DNA of 64,000 nt from DASPLX01 sp035627375 (GTDB lineage: Bacteria; Pseudomonadota; Gammaproteobacteria; Burkholderiales; Burkholderiaceae_D). Below the pieces are notes generated by a model. It saw nothing but the letters and a program-made list of their open reading frames with translations, did not search any database and had not been told where the DNA came from. Made by a program: the position numbers and the translations under genes. The stretch covers positions 164,081-228,080 of the forward strand of contig DASPLX010000043.1 of assembly GCA_035627375.1 (NCBI GenBank). The letters run 5' to 3'. The stretch's first letter is position 1; each line of letters starts with the position of its first letter. Shown in pieces: positions 45,449-53,241 of the stretch.

Positions 45449-46327
45449 ATGACAGTGAAGATACGGACCATTGCCATCGCGCTCCTGCTGGCGGCAATCG
45501 CTGCCGGCGCATTTGTCCATGCCGGCGTCTACAACGTTGCAGCGACCGAGCAGCACACCGCGCCGGTGTATTGGCTGCTCGACTACGCGATGCGTCGGTC
45601 CGTCAAACTCCGGACCGACAGCATCGAGACGCCCGATCTGTCTGATGCCGGGCGCATTCGCGACGGCTTGCGCATATATCGGGAAAAATGCGTGCAATGC
45701 CATGGTGCTCCCGGCGTTGCGCCCGACGATCTGGCGTACGGATTGAAACCGATGCCGGCCAGCCTGGTGGCGACCGCACGCGAATGGCATGCCGCGGAGA
45801 TCTACTGGGTCGTCCGCAGCGGCATCAAGATGAGCGGCATGCCGGGATGGGAATATCGGCTCAGCGACAAGGAGATATGGGATGTGGTTGCTTTCGTGAA
45901 GCGGCTGCCGGATTTCTCTCCTCGGGAATACGCGCAATGGAATGCCGCTGTTGGCGCAGCTGCGGCTGCTCCGGCCGCGATTGCAGCGGGCGAGAAGCAT
46001 TCCGGCGCTTCAACGACGACCACCGCAATGGCAGCGCAGGGCGATGCCATTGCGGGCAAGCGCGCGATCGGTCAATATCTTTGCGCGACTTGTCACCGGA
46101 TTCCCGGCATCGTCGGCGCCGACAAGCATGTCGGCCCGCCGCTGGACGGCATCGCGACTCGCCATTACATTGCCGGCGTATTGCCCAATACGCCGGAGAA
46201 CATGGTTCACTGGCTGCGTCATCCCCGGCAGATCGATCCCTTGTCCGCCATGCCCGACCTGGGTGTGACGGAGCAGGATGCGCGCGACATTGCCGCGTAT
46301 TTGCGTACGTTGCGAACCGTCGAATAA
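45449..46327 (+). CDS. Diheme cytochrome c
   Basis: The 292-residue protein has one N-terminal helix (uncleaved anchor or signal) and two heme motifs, CVQCH (about 81) and CATCH (about 212). Axial Met candidates are GMPGWEYR and SAMPDLGVT. The Ala-rich linker between the domains (about 170-195) is flexible. The second domain resembles the small cytochrome just upstream. Likely electron donor to the oxidase or a linked dehydrogenase. Confidence 0.88.
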   Translation: MTVKIRTIAIALLLAAIAAGAFVHAGVYNVAATEQHTAPVYWLLDYAMRRSVKLRTDSIETPDLSDAGRIRDGLRIYREKCVQCHGAPGVAPDDLAYGLKPMPASLVATAREWHAAEIYWVVRSGIKMSGMPGWEYRLSDKEIWDVVAFVKRLPDFSPREYAQWNAAVGAAAAAPAAIAAGEKHSGASTTTTAMAAQGDAIAGKRAIGQYLCATCHRIPGIVGADKHVGPPLDGIATRHYIAGVLPNTPENMVHWLRHPRQIDPLSAMPDLGVTEQDARDIAAYLRTLRTVE

Positions 46328-46373
46328 GGTGCGATGACAAAGTGAGTCTGTGCAACGAAGCCACGCCTGGAAC

Positions 46374-48191
46374 ATGTTGATGATAGGACGCTATCCACCG
46401 ATCGCGGATTACGCACTGATCAGCGACTGCCATTGCAGTGCGCTGATCTCGCGCCACGGCTCGGTGGATTGGTGTTGCATGCCGCGTTTCGACGACGATA
46501 CCTGCTTCGGCCGGCTGCTCGACTGGGACAGGGGCGGCTATTGCGCGATCGCGCCGGCCGGGGAAGGCTGGACTTCGACGCGGCGCTACCTGCCCGGCAC
46601 GATGATCCTGGAAACCAGGTACGAGACACCGCAAGGCGAAGCCGTCCTGACCGATTTCTTTGCGATGGACACCCCGGACAATCCGCGTTACGACCTCGTG
46701 CGCATTCTCGACGGTATTGCCGGAGAAGTCGAACTCGACATCGAGATCTGTCCCCGTTTCGACTACGGCGAGATCATTCCGCGCATGCAGCGGCAGCGCG
46801 GCGACACGTTTACCGCGATCGGCAGCAATCAAGGTTTGATCATCCGCACCGACGCGCCGCTCGACGTGACACGACACCGGAACCTTGCCGGCGGGTTCCG
46901 TTTGCGCGCCGGGCAGCGCATTCGGCTCGCGATACAGTTCGAGTCGCCGGAGAAGGTCGCGCATACCGTCGTCGAAGAGCACGATTGGCCGGCGGACCTC
47001 GATCGCCATCTCGACAAGACTCGCGCCTGGTGGTGCGGGTGGACCACGCGCATGCAGGCGCCGAGCGAACCCGACCGCCAGACGATACGCTCGATCATCA
47101 TCCTCAAGGCGCTGACTTTCGAACCGACTGGCGCGATCGTGGCGGCGCCGACCACCTCTCTGCCCGAATGGATCGGCGGTGAACGCAACTGGGACTACCG
47201 CTTCAGCTGGGTGCGCGATTCGGTCTTCACAGTTCGCGTCTTGCATGAGCTCGGTTATGTGACCGAAGCGGATCGCTTCCACCAGTTCATCCAGCGCAGT
47301 TGTGCCGGCGATGCCGATCAAATGCAAATCATGTACGGCATCGACGGCAAGCGCCGGTTGACGGAAGTCGAGCTGGACTGGCTGGAAGGCTACCGGCAGT
47401 CGCGTCCCGTCCGCATCGGCAACGCGGCTGCCCGGCAGGTCCAACTCGATATCTACGGCGAGCTGCTGGAGATGGCGTGGGAATGGCACAGCAACGGCCA
47501 TCGGACCGAACCGGACTACTGGAATTTTCTGGCGGACGTCGTCGACACCGTCTGCCGGCGCTGGCCGGAAGCCGACCACGGCATCTGGGAAGTGCGCGGC
47601 GAGCCGCGGCATTATGTCCACTCGAAGGCGATGTGCTGGGCCGCGCTGAACCGCGGCATACAACTGGCCGAGGAGAACGGTTCCAAGGCGCCGCTCGAAC
47701 GCTGGAGCGCTGCCCGCGACGAGATCCGCGTCGCCATCGAGAACAACGGATACGACATCGAGCGCGGCGTGTTCGTGCAGGCGTTCGGCAGGCGGGACCT
47801 GGACGCGGCCTTGCTCGTCCTTCCCCGCATTGGCTTCGTCGCCTACGACGATCCGCGCATGTTGCGAACGACCGATGCCATCTGCAACGATCTCGAGCGC
47901 GACGGACTGTTGATGCGCTACCTGGCGCCCGACGGCTTGCCCGGCACTGAAGGGATTTTCCTTCCGTGTACCTTCTGGCTGGCGGCCTGTCTTGCGCTCC
48001 AGGGAAGGCGGGACCGGGCGCAGCGTTACTACGACAGGGCGCTTGCCTGCGGAAACGAACTTGGCCTGCTTTCCGAGGAATTCGACATCGTCGGCGGCGA
48101 GATGCTCGGCAACTATCCGCAGGGACTGACGCATGTGTCGCAGATCATGGCCTGGCTGGCGTTGCAAGAGAACACGGAAACCGCGGCGTGA
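46374..48191 (+). CDS. GH15 glucoamylase/trehalase-like glycoside hydrolase
   Basis: This is a cytoplasmic enzyme of 605 residues. The N-terminal beta-sandwich begins YPPIADYALISDCHCSALIS and the (alpha/alpha)6 barrel includes TTSLPEWIGGERNWDYRFSW in part, HEVDWLE-like VELDWLEGYR and the C-terminal acidic motif GTEGIFLPCTFWLA with the probable catalytic Glu. Prokaryotic GH15 members cleave alpha-1,4 glucans or trehalose. The trehalose synthesis genes nearby make a trehalose-related role plausible but unproven. ATG 46374 or 46380 is the start. Confidence 0.86.
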   Translation: MLMIGRYPPIADYALISDCHCSALISRHGSVDWCCMPRFDDDTCFGRLLDWDRGGYCAIAPAGEGWTSTRRYLPGTMILETRYETPQGEAVLTDFFAMDTPDNPRYDLVRILDGIAGEVELDIEICPRFDYGEIIPRMQRQRGDTFTAIGSNQGLIIRTDAPLDVTRHRNLAGGFRLRAGQRIRLAIQFESPEKVAHTVVEEHDWPADLDRHLDKTRAWWCGWTTRMQAPSEPDRQTIRSIIILKALTFEPTGAIVAAPTTSLPEWIGGERNWDYRFSWVRDSVFTVRVLHELGYVTEADRFHQFIQRSCAGDADQMQIMYGIDGKRRLTEVELDWLEGYRQSRPVRIGNAAARQVQLDIYGELLEMAWEWHSNGHRTEPDYWNFLADVVDTVCRRWPEADHGIWEVRGEPRHYVHSKAMCWAALNRGIQLAEENGSKAPLERWSAARDEIRVAIENNGYDIERGVFVQAFGRRDLDAALLVLPRIGFVAYDDPRMLRTTDAICNDLERDGLLMRYLAPDGLPGTEGIFLPCTFWLAACLALQGRRDRAQRYYDRALACGNELGLLSEEFDIVGGEMLGNYPQGLTHVSQIMAWLALQENTETAA

Positions 48192-48281
48192 TCTCTTCGA
48201 CGGCATCGCCTGAACAAAGCAAGCACGGGCATACGGTTTGCATAGACCGCGCGACCCGGGACTTTTTTCTTGGAGGACGAA

Positions 48282-49436
48282 ATGTTTCGCTGCTGCCAAA
48301 GACTCATGGCCTTAGCTATTTTCGGCCTGGCCCTTCCGCTCGCGCTGGCGCAACCGGAACCGACGGGCACGCCGCCGCCGGCGCAAGGTTGGCGAGCCGT
48401 TACCGTCGCGGAAGGGATTCGCCATCCCTGGTCAATCGCCTGGCTGCCCGATGGCAGGCCGCTGATCACCAGCAAGCACGGCACGCTGCATGTGTTGAAC
48501 GGCAACCGGCTCGATCCGGTTCCGATGGAAGGGTTGCCTGCCGTATTTACCGGAGGCCAGGGCGGTTTGCTGGATATCGCGCTGCATCCGGACGATACGC
48601 AAAATCCTCGGCTGTACATGACGATCTCCACCGGAACTGCGCAGCGGAACCGCGCGACCCTGATCCGGGGCATCTTCGACGGGCAGCGCGTGCGCGACAT
48701 CGAGACGCTGTTCCAGGTCGACCCGCCCAAGAGCGGCGGCCAGCATTTCGGTTCGCGCCTGCTGTGGCTGGCGGACGGCTCCCTGCTGATGAGCGTGGGA
48801 GATGGCGGCAATCCGCCGCAGCGCGTCGGAGAGATGCTAGCCCGGGATCAGGCGCAAAACCTGCGCAGCCATCTCGGTTCCATCCTCCGCCTGACGGAAG
48901 ACGGCAAACCGGCGCCGGGCAATCCGCTGGCGGCGCAAGGAGCGCAACCGGAGATATGGACCTGCGGTCACCGCAACGTGCAGGGATTGACGCGCGACCC
49001 GGCGTCCGGGCGGGTATGGGCGAATGAACATGGTCCTCTTGGCGGCGACGAATTGAACCTGATCGAAGGCGGACGGAACTACGGTTGGCCTTTGCAAACC
49101 CATGGCCGAGATTACCGCACCGGCGCGCCGATCGGCCGGCCTTCCGTCCCGGGCATGGCCGAACCGAAGGTGGTGTGGATCCCGGCGCACGCGCCTTCGG
49201 GATTGGCCTTTTACACCGGCAATCGCTTTCCGCAATGGCAGGGCAGCCTGTTCAGCGGCGGCCTGGTCAGCGAGGACATCCGGCGCATCGCGCTGGATAA
49301 GAACGGCAATGTGCTCGGCCAGGAACGGCTTGCCATCGGAAGCCGGGTGCGGGATGTGAAGCAGGGGCCGGACGGCTTTCTTTACGCAATCACGGATGAG
49401 GAGAACGGACGCTTGCTGCGGATCGAGCCTGGTTGA
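48282..49436 (+). CDS. PQQ-type soluble aldose sugar dehydrogenase
   Basis: The 384-residue exported protein has a signal peptide (LALPLALAQ) and a six-bladed beta-propeller of the soluble glucose/aldose dehydrogenase family (YliI-like). Family marks are HPWSIAWLPDGRPLITSK, GGLLDIALHP, GHRNVQGLTRD, NEHGPLGGDELNLI and HAPSGLAFYTG, which contain the PQQ and calcium ligands and the catalytic His. It oxidises sugars in the periplasm. GGAGG precedes the ATG. Confidence 0.88.
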   Translation: MFRCCQRLMALAIFGLALPLALAQPEPTGTPPPAQGWRAVTVAEGIRHPWSIAWLPDGRPLITSKHGTLHVLNGNRLDPVPMEGLPAVFTGGQGGLLDIALHPDDTQNPRLYMTISTGTAQRNRATLIRGIFDGQRVRDIETLFQVDPPKSGGQHFGSRLLWLADGSLLMSVGDGGNPPQRVGEMLARDQAQNLRSHLGSILRLTEDGKPAPGNPLAAQGAQPEIWTCGHRNVQGLTRDPASGRVWANEHGPLGGDELNLIEGGRNYGWPLQTHGRDYRTGAPIGRPSVPGMAEPKVVWIPAHAPSGLAFYTGNRFPQWQGSLFSGGLVSEDIRRIALDKNGNVLGQERLAIGSRVRDVKQGPDGFLYAITDEENGRLLRIEPG

Positions 49437-49470
49437 TTTCAGACGAGGCGACGGGGTGGCATTCCGTCGA

Positions 49471-50469
49471 TCATCGAGATGAAAGCAACATGATGCTCGC
49501 GACGAGCATGATGCACGCCAGCGCCACGACAGCCGCGCTGATCGCGCGCCGATGCGCTGTGAACCGGAATTGCCAGCTCCCGGATTTGGCACGATTGTCG
49601 AACCGTCCATGCGTGCCGCCGTCGCCGGGAACGGGGGAATGGAGATTGTCCTGTCTGCCGGCAGGCAGATTCTCATCGGTGAATTGCCCCGACCACGCGC
49701 GGCCGGCCAGGAAACGGTCGAGAAAGCCGGGCACGATGCGCGTTCCAACGATCGCCTTCACGGCAGGAAGTCCGACCCACAGCTCGCGCCGGGGACGTTC
49801 CGCCGCCAGGATAATGGCCTCGGCGGCGAGTTCCGGCTGGAAGATCGGCGGCACCGGCTGCGGCCGCTTGCCGAAACAGGTTCTGCCCCAATCGAACTGC
49901 GGCGTATTGAATGCGGAAAGCTGCACCATCGTCAGCCGCACGCGGCTTCGGTCGTGAATCAGTTCCGAGCGCAGCGCATCGGTGAATCCGCGCAGAGCGG
50001 CCTTGGCGCCGCAATAGGGCGCTTGCAACGGTATCGAACGATAGGCGAGCGCGGAGCCGACCTGCACGATGACGCCGCGATCGCGTGCCTTCATGCGCTT
50101 TAGTGCCGCCATGGTGCCCCATACGGCGCCGAGGTAAGTGACGCGCGTCGCACGCTCGAAATCGGCCGGCGATATGCGATCGAGCGGGCAGAAGATCGTC
50201 GCCATCGCATTGTTGACCCACACGTCGATCGGACCGAACTCGCGCTCGGCGCGCTCTGCCGCCGCTTCCACTTGCGCGTGGTCGGCGACGTCGGTCGGAA
50301 TCGCTAATGCGGTTCCTCCTGCCTGTTCGATTTCCCGGCACGCCGCTTCGAGCCCTTCGCGGCCGCGGGACAGCAGGACGACACGGTACCCGCGCCGCGC
50401 AAAGGCCTTCGCCGCCGCGCGTCCGATTCCGGCGGAGGCACCGGTGATGACTACGCATCGAGTCGTCAT
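49471..50469 (-). CDS. SDR oxidoreductase with C-terminal membrane helix
   Basis: The 332-residue protein starts with the Rossmann motif VITGASAGIGRAAAKAF; then VWVNNAMATIF (NNA), VGSALAYRSIPLQAPYCGAK with catalytic Ser, Tyr and Lys (YxxxK). Standard SDR ends near 250; here an extra 80 residues end in a helix (AISAAVVALACIMLVASIMLL), so it is membrane-anchored. Substrate unknown. Confidence 0.87.
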   Translation of the reverse strand: MTTRCVVITGASAGIGRAAAKAFARRGYRVVLLSRGREGLEAACREIEQAGGTALAIPTDVADHAQVEAAAERAEREFGPIDVWVNNAMATIFCPLDRISPADFERATRVTYLGAVWGTMAALKRMKARDRGVIVQVGSALAYRSIPLQAPYCGAKAALRGFTDALRSELIHDRSRVRLTMVQLSAFNTPQFDWGRTCFGKRPQPVPPIFQPELAAEAIILAAERPRRELWVGLPAVKAIVGTRIVPGFLDRFLAGRAWSGQFTDENLPAGRQDNLHSPVPGDGGTHGRFDNRAKSGSWQFRFTAHRRAISAAVVALACIMLVASIMLLSSR

Positions 50470-50493
50470 GGGCGGTCGGAATGATCGAGGACA

Positions 50494-50892
50494 CTATCTC
50501 AGTTCGCGCCCCGGAAATGGTGGACCGCCTCGGCACCGGGCAGTCGTTGCGCCAACAAAATTCGCCGTACCCGTGTCGGCGCCGCGCAGGTCGGCGCCTT
50601 CCAGTAGGGCCTTGCTCAGGCTGGCGCCGTCCAGATCCGCCATGCAGAAATCGGCACCGGAGAAATAGGCTCGATCCAGCGTAGCGTCGACCAGCCTTAC
50701 CCGTTCGAATTCGGCGTACAGCGCGATAACGCTGCTGAAATTCTCTCCTTCAAGGTTTTCCGCTGCGCACAACGCTCCTGTCCGTACAATGCAGTCGCCG
50801 ACTTGCTGCGCGCCTTGCGCGGCGAACGTCGGGAAGAGCAACAGGATTGTTGCCGCCAAATGTCTTGTTACTTGTCCGAATTCGGCAGGCAT
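50494..50892 (-). CDS. Secreted pentapeptide-repeat protein
   Basis: The 132-residue protein has a signal peptide (HLAATILLLFPTFAAQG) and a run of pentapeptide repeats: EFERVRLVDATLDRAYFSGA, then DFCMADLDGASLSKALLEGA and DLRGADTG, with the A(D/N)Lxx pattern that builds a right-handed beta-helix. Two Cys in GDCIVRTGALCAAE may form a disulfide. Function unknown. Confidence 0.78.
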   Translation of the reverse strand: MPAEFGQVTRHLAATILLLFPTFAAQGAQQVGDCIVRTGALCAAENLEGENFSSVIALYAEFERVRLVDATLDRAYFSGADFCMADLDGASLSKALLEGADLRGADTGTANFVGATTARCRGGPPFPGRELR

Positions 50893-50929
50893 GGCAACAC
50901 TCCTCAAATAATACGAATTGATGCAAAGG

Positions 50930-51355
50930 ATGTACCTGATGCCGGTGCCGGGCGCAGCGCAATTGCGGCGTTTGCGCGGTGTGCAACTGGTGCGCATCCT
51001 GAGCTCTATCGACCGCAGCATGAAAACGCCCGGCGAGACGATGAAGCGGCGCGGCATTGGATATGTGCTCGCGCTGACCGTGCTTGTCACCTTGGCTGGG
51101 ACGGCCGGAATGCCGTATTTCGAGAGGAATGTCCCGGGCGCGGACCGGACGGCTTCCGGTCGGCATTGTTGTGAGCCGCGATGGTGATCACGACCATGGG
51201 CACCTATTACCGGCCTCAAAGCGGGGAGGGGAGGATGCTTTGCCTGTTCTTGGCAATCTATGCGTTCGCGGCTTTCGGATATGTCACGGGAACGATCGCC
51301 ACCTATTTCATCGGGCGCGATACCGAGGAAGACAATGCCGCCATCGGACGGTCAC
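50930..51355 (+). pseudogene. Decayed voltage-gated-type K+ channel
   Basis: The first frame holds LRRLRGVQLVRILSSIDRSM, then GYVLALTVLVTLAGTAGM and YFERNVPGA (the S4-S5 linker and S5 helix). The next frame holds PDGFRSALL, a TGA where homologues have Trp, then AAMVITTMGTYYRP (filter region) and LCLFLAIYAFAAFGYVTG (S6), then ATYFIGRDTEEDNA. One frameshift and one nonsense codon separate the parts, and S1-S3 are absent. The 3' end stops at the convergent mscS gene. Confidence 0.65.
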
Positions 51356-52408
51356 TCATTCTCCCGCCCCGGAAGTGGCCAGGTAAACGGTTTGGCTTGG
51401 ATACGCGAACTCGATGTTTTCATGCGCAAACCGTCGTAACAAAGTCAGGTTGATGGCTTGCTGGATATCCATGTACAGGTTGTAGTCCGGATCCGCGATG
51501 TAATACACCACCTCGAAATCCAGGGACGATTGCCCGAAAGCCTTGAAATGCGTGCGGTCGAAGCGCACCTGCGGATGCATCTCGATCGCTTCGCGCACGA
51601 TTTGGGGAATCGCGCATAGTTGCGCCTCCGTCGTCCGGTAGACCACACCGATCGTGAATGCCACGCGCCGCTCCTCCATACGCTTGTAGTTGCGGATACG
51701 GCTTTTCAGCAAGTCCGCATTGGAGAAGACAATCTGTTCGCCGGAAAGACTGCGCAGGCGCGTCGTCTTCAAGCCGACGAATTCGACCGTTCCCATCGCG
51801 TCGTCGACAATGATGAAGTCGCCCACGGAGAAAGGCTTGTCCAGGACGATCGACAGCGACGCGAAAATGTCGCCCAGTATGTTCTGCACCGCCAGCGCGA
51901 CGGCGATGCCGCCGATACCCAGGCTGGCAATCAAGGTAGTGATGTTGAACCCAAGGTTATCCAAAATCATCAGGACGATGACGATCCACAGCACCATGCG
52001 CGCAACGAAACCCAGCACGGCTGTCGACGTGACGCTCGCGGCATTCTCGGTCTCCGCGCGCTTGATGCAATGCGCCAGCCACAAGCGGATGCCTTTGTCG
52101 CCCCAGAGAGCAGCCTGGATCAGGAATGCGATCGCAGCAATGCGGAACACGGCGCTTTGCTGCGCCATCGGCAAGGACAGGAAATGCGTGCCTGCGTATC
52201 CGGCGATGATCACGATGAACATCAGGCTCGTCGACGACAGCACGTCCGCGGCGATGTCGTCGAGAGGCGTCCCGGTTCGCTGCGCGATGATCGACAGGCG
52301 GTGAACGACGACTCTTTTGGCGGCGAGCAGGAAGATGGAGAGCAAGGCCCACGCTGCGAGCGCGATGCCCCAGTCGAGCATGGTATTTTCCGTCAATATT
52401 TCCGCCAT
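51356..52408 (-). CDS. MscS-type mechanosensitive channel
   Basis: The 350-residue membrane protein has about five helices; the pore helix reads LIASLGIGGIAVALAVQNI with Gly/Ala packing as in MscS TM3, followed by FASLSIVLDKPFSVGDFIIV. The cytoplasmic beta domain is GTVEFVGLKTTRLRSLSGEQ and the alpha/beta cage follows. It releases solutes on hypo-osmotic shock. Beside trehalose synthesis it fits an osmotic stress block. Confidence 0.88.
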   Translation of the reverse strand: MAEILTENTMLDWGIALAAWALLSIFLLAAKRVVVHRLSIIAQRTGTPLDDIAADVLSSTSLMFIVIIAGYAGTHFLSLPMAQQSAVFRIAAIAFLIQAALWGDKGIRLWLAHCIKRAETENAASVTSTAVLGFVARMVLWIVIVLMILDNLGFNITTLIASLGIGGIAVALAVQNILGDIFASLSIVLDKPFSVGDFIIVDDAMGTVEFVGLKTTRLRSLSGEQIVFSNADLLKSRIRNYKRMEERRVAFTIGVVYRTTEAQLCAIPQIVREAIEMHPQVRFDRTHFKAFGQSSLDFEVVYYIADPDYNLYMDIQQAINLTLLRRFAHENIEFAYPSQTVYLATSGAGE

Positions 52409-52449
52409 CCGGCTTTCTTCCGTTCTTCAACGATATCGCGATCGGCCGT

Positions 52450-53241
52450 TCATCGAGCGAAGGAGAAATCGCGCCGCTTCGGCCTCTGTAGCAGACGAAC
52501 GATCAATTTCAGGCATTCCGTCATCTCGCTCTGATGAAGCAGAAAGAAGCGCGCCGCGCTGCCGTGTTCGCGTTCGGCCCGGACAGTCACCCAATCCGGC
52601 GGCGCGCCGCGAAACACGATCTCGTCGGTTTCGTCGTCGCCGATATAGAACGCGGCTTGTTTGCCTTCGATCCGCAGCAGCGACTCCAGCGCCAGCCGCT
52701 TGGTGGGCGCCCCGGGCGGCAACAGATTGATACCATGCGTGCCGCCGATGACGAGCGGCGTCGGATCGAGCAGCGGCAACGCGGCTTCGATATTGCGCTC
52801 GGTCTCGTTCCGGTTGCGCACGAGGCGGTAGTGGACACAGATCGAGCAGGACTTGTATTCGATCATGAGGCCGGGATCGAATCGCTCCCATCTCAGGATG
52901 TCGCTGATCTGATGCCGCCAGCGCTCGCAGATCTCGCGGTAGGGTTGCAGGTTTCCGTCCGCACCTGGAACTCCCTCCGCACCGTGATTGCCGATCACGT
53001 ATTTCGGCTTTGCTCCCAGACGCGGCACGACGTCTTCGACGCTGCGCCCGGTGATCACGGCCACGGGCGCCATCTCGCACAACATTTGAAACCCGCGCGC
53101 CACTCCGGCCGGCATCCGCGCCTGCTCCGGCAGCATGACCATCGGCGACAACGTGCCGTCGAAATCGAAAGCGAGCAGGGCGCCGGTTTCGATCATCGCG
53201 ACCAGCGCTTCTTCTCCCGCCGGGGAAAGCAGATGCCTCAT
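52450..53241 (-). CDS. otsB: Trehalose-6-phosphate phosphatase
   Basis: The 263-residue HAD-family enzyme removes phosphate from trehalose-6-phosphate. Motif I is LLAFDFDGTLSP (nucleophile Asp in DFDGT), motif II AVITGRSVEDV, and motif IV YIGDDETDEIVF. The length is normal for bacterial OtsB. Start overlaps the stop of the OtsA fusion by 4 bp, so both steps are translationally coupled. Confidence 0.93.
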   Translation of the reverse strand: MRHLLSPAGEEALVAMIETGALLAFDFDGTLSPMVMLPEQARMPAGVARGFQMLCEMAPVAVITGRSVEDVVPRLGAKPKYVIGNHGAEGVPGADGNLQPYREICERWRHQISDILRWERFDPGLMIEYKSCSICVHYRLVRNRNETERNIEAALPLLDPTPLVIGGTHGINLLPPGAPTKRLALESLLRIEGKQAAFYIGDDETDEIVFRGAPPDWVTVRAEREHGSAARFFLLHQSEMTECLKLIVRLLQRPKRRDFSFAR

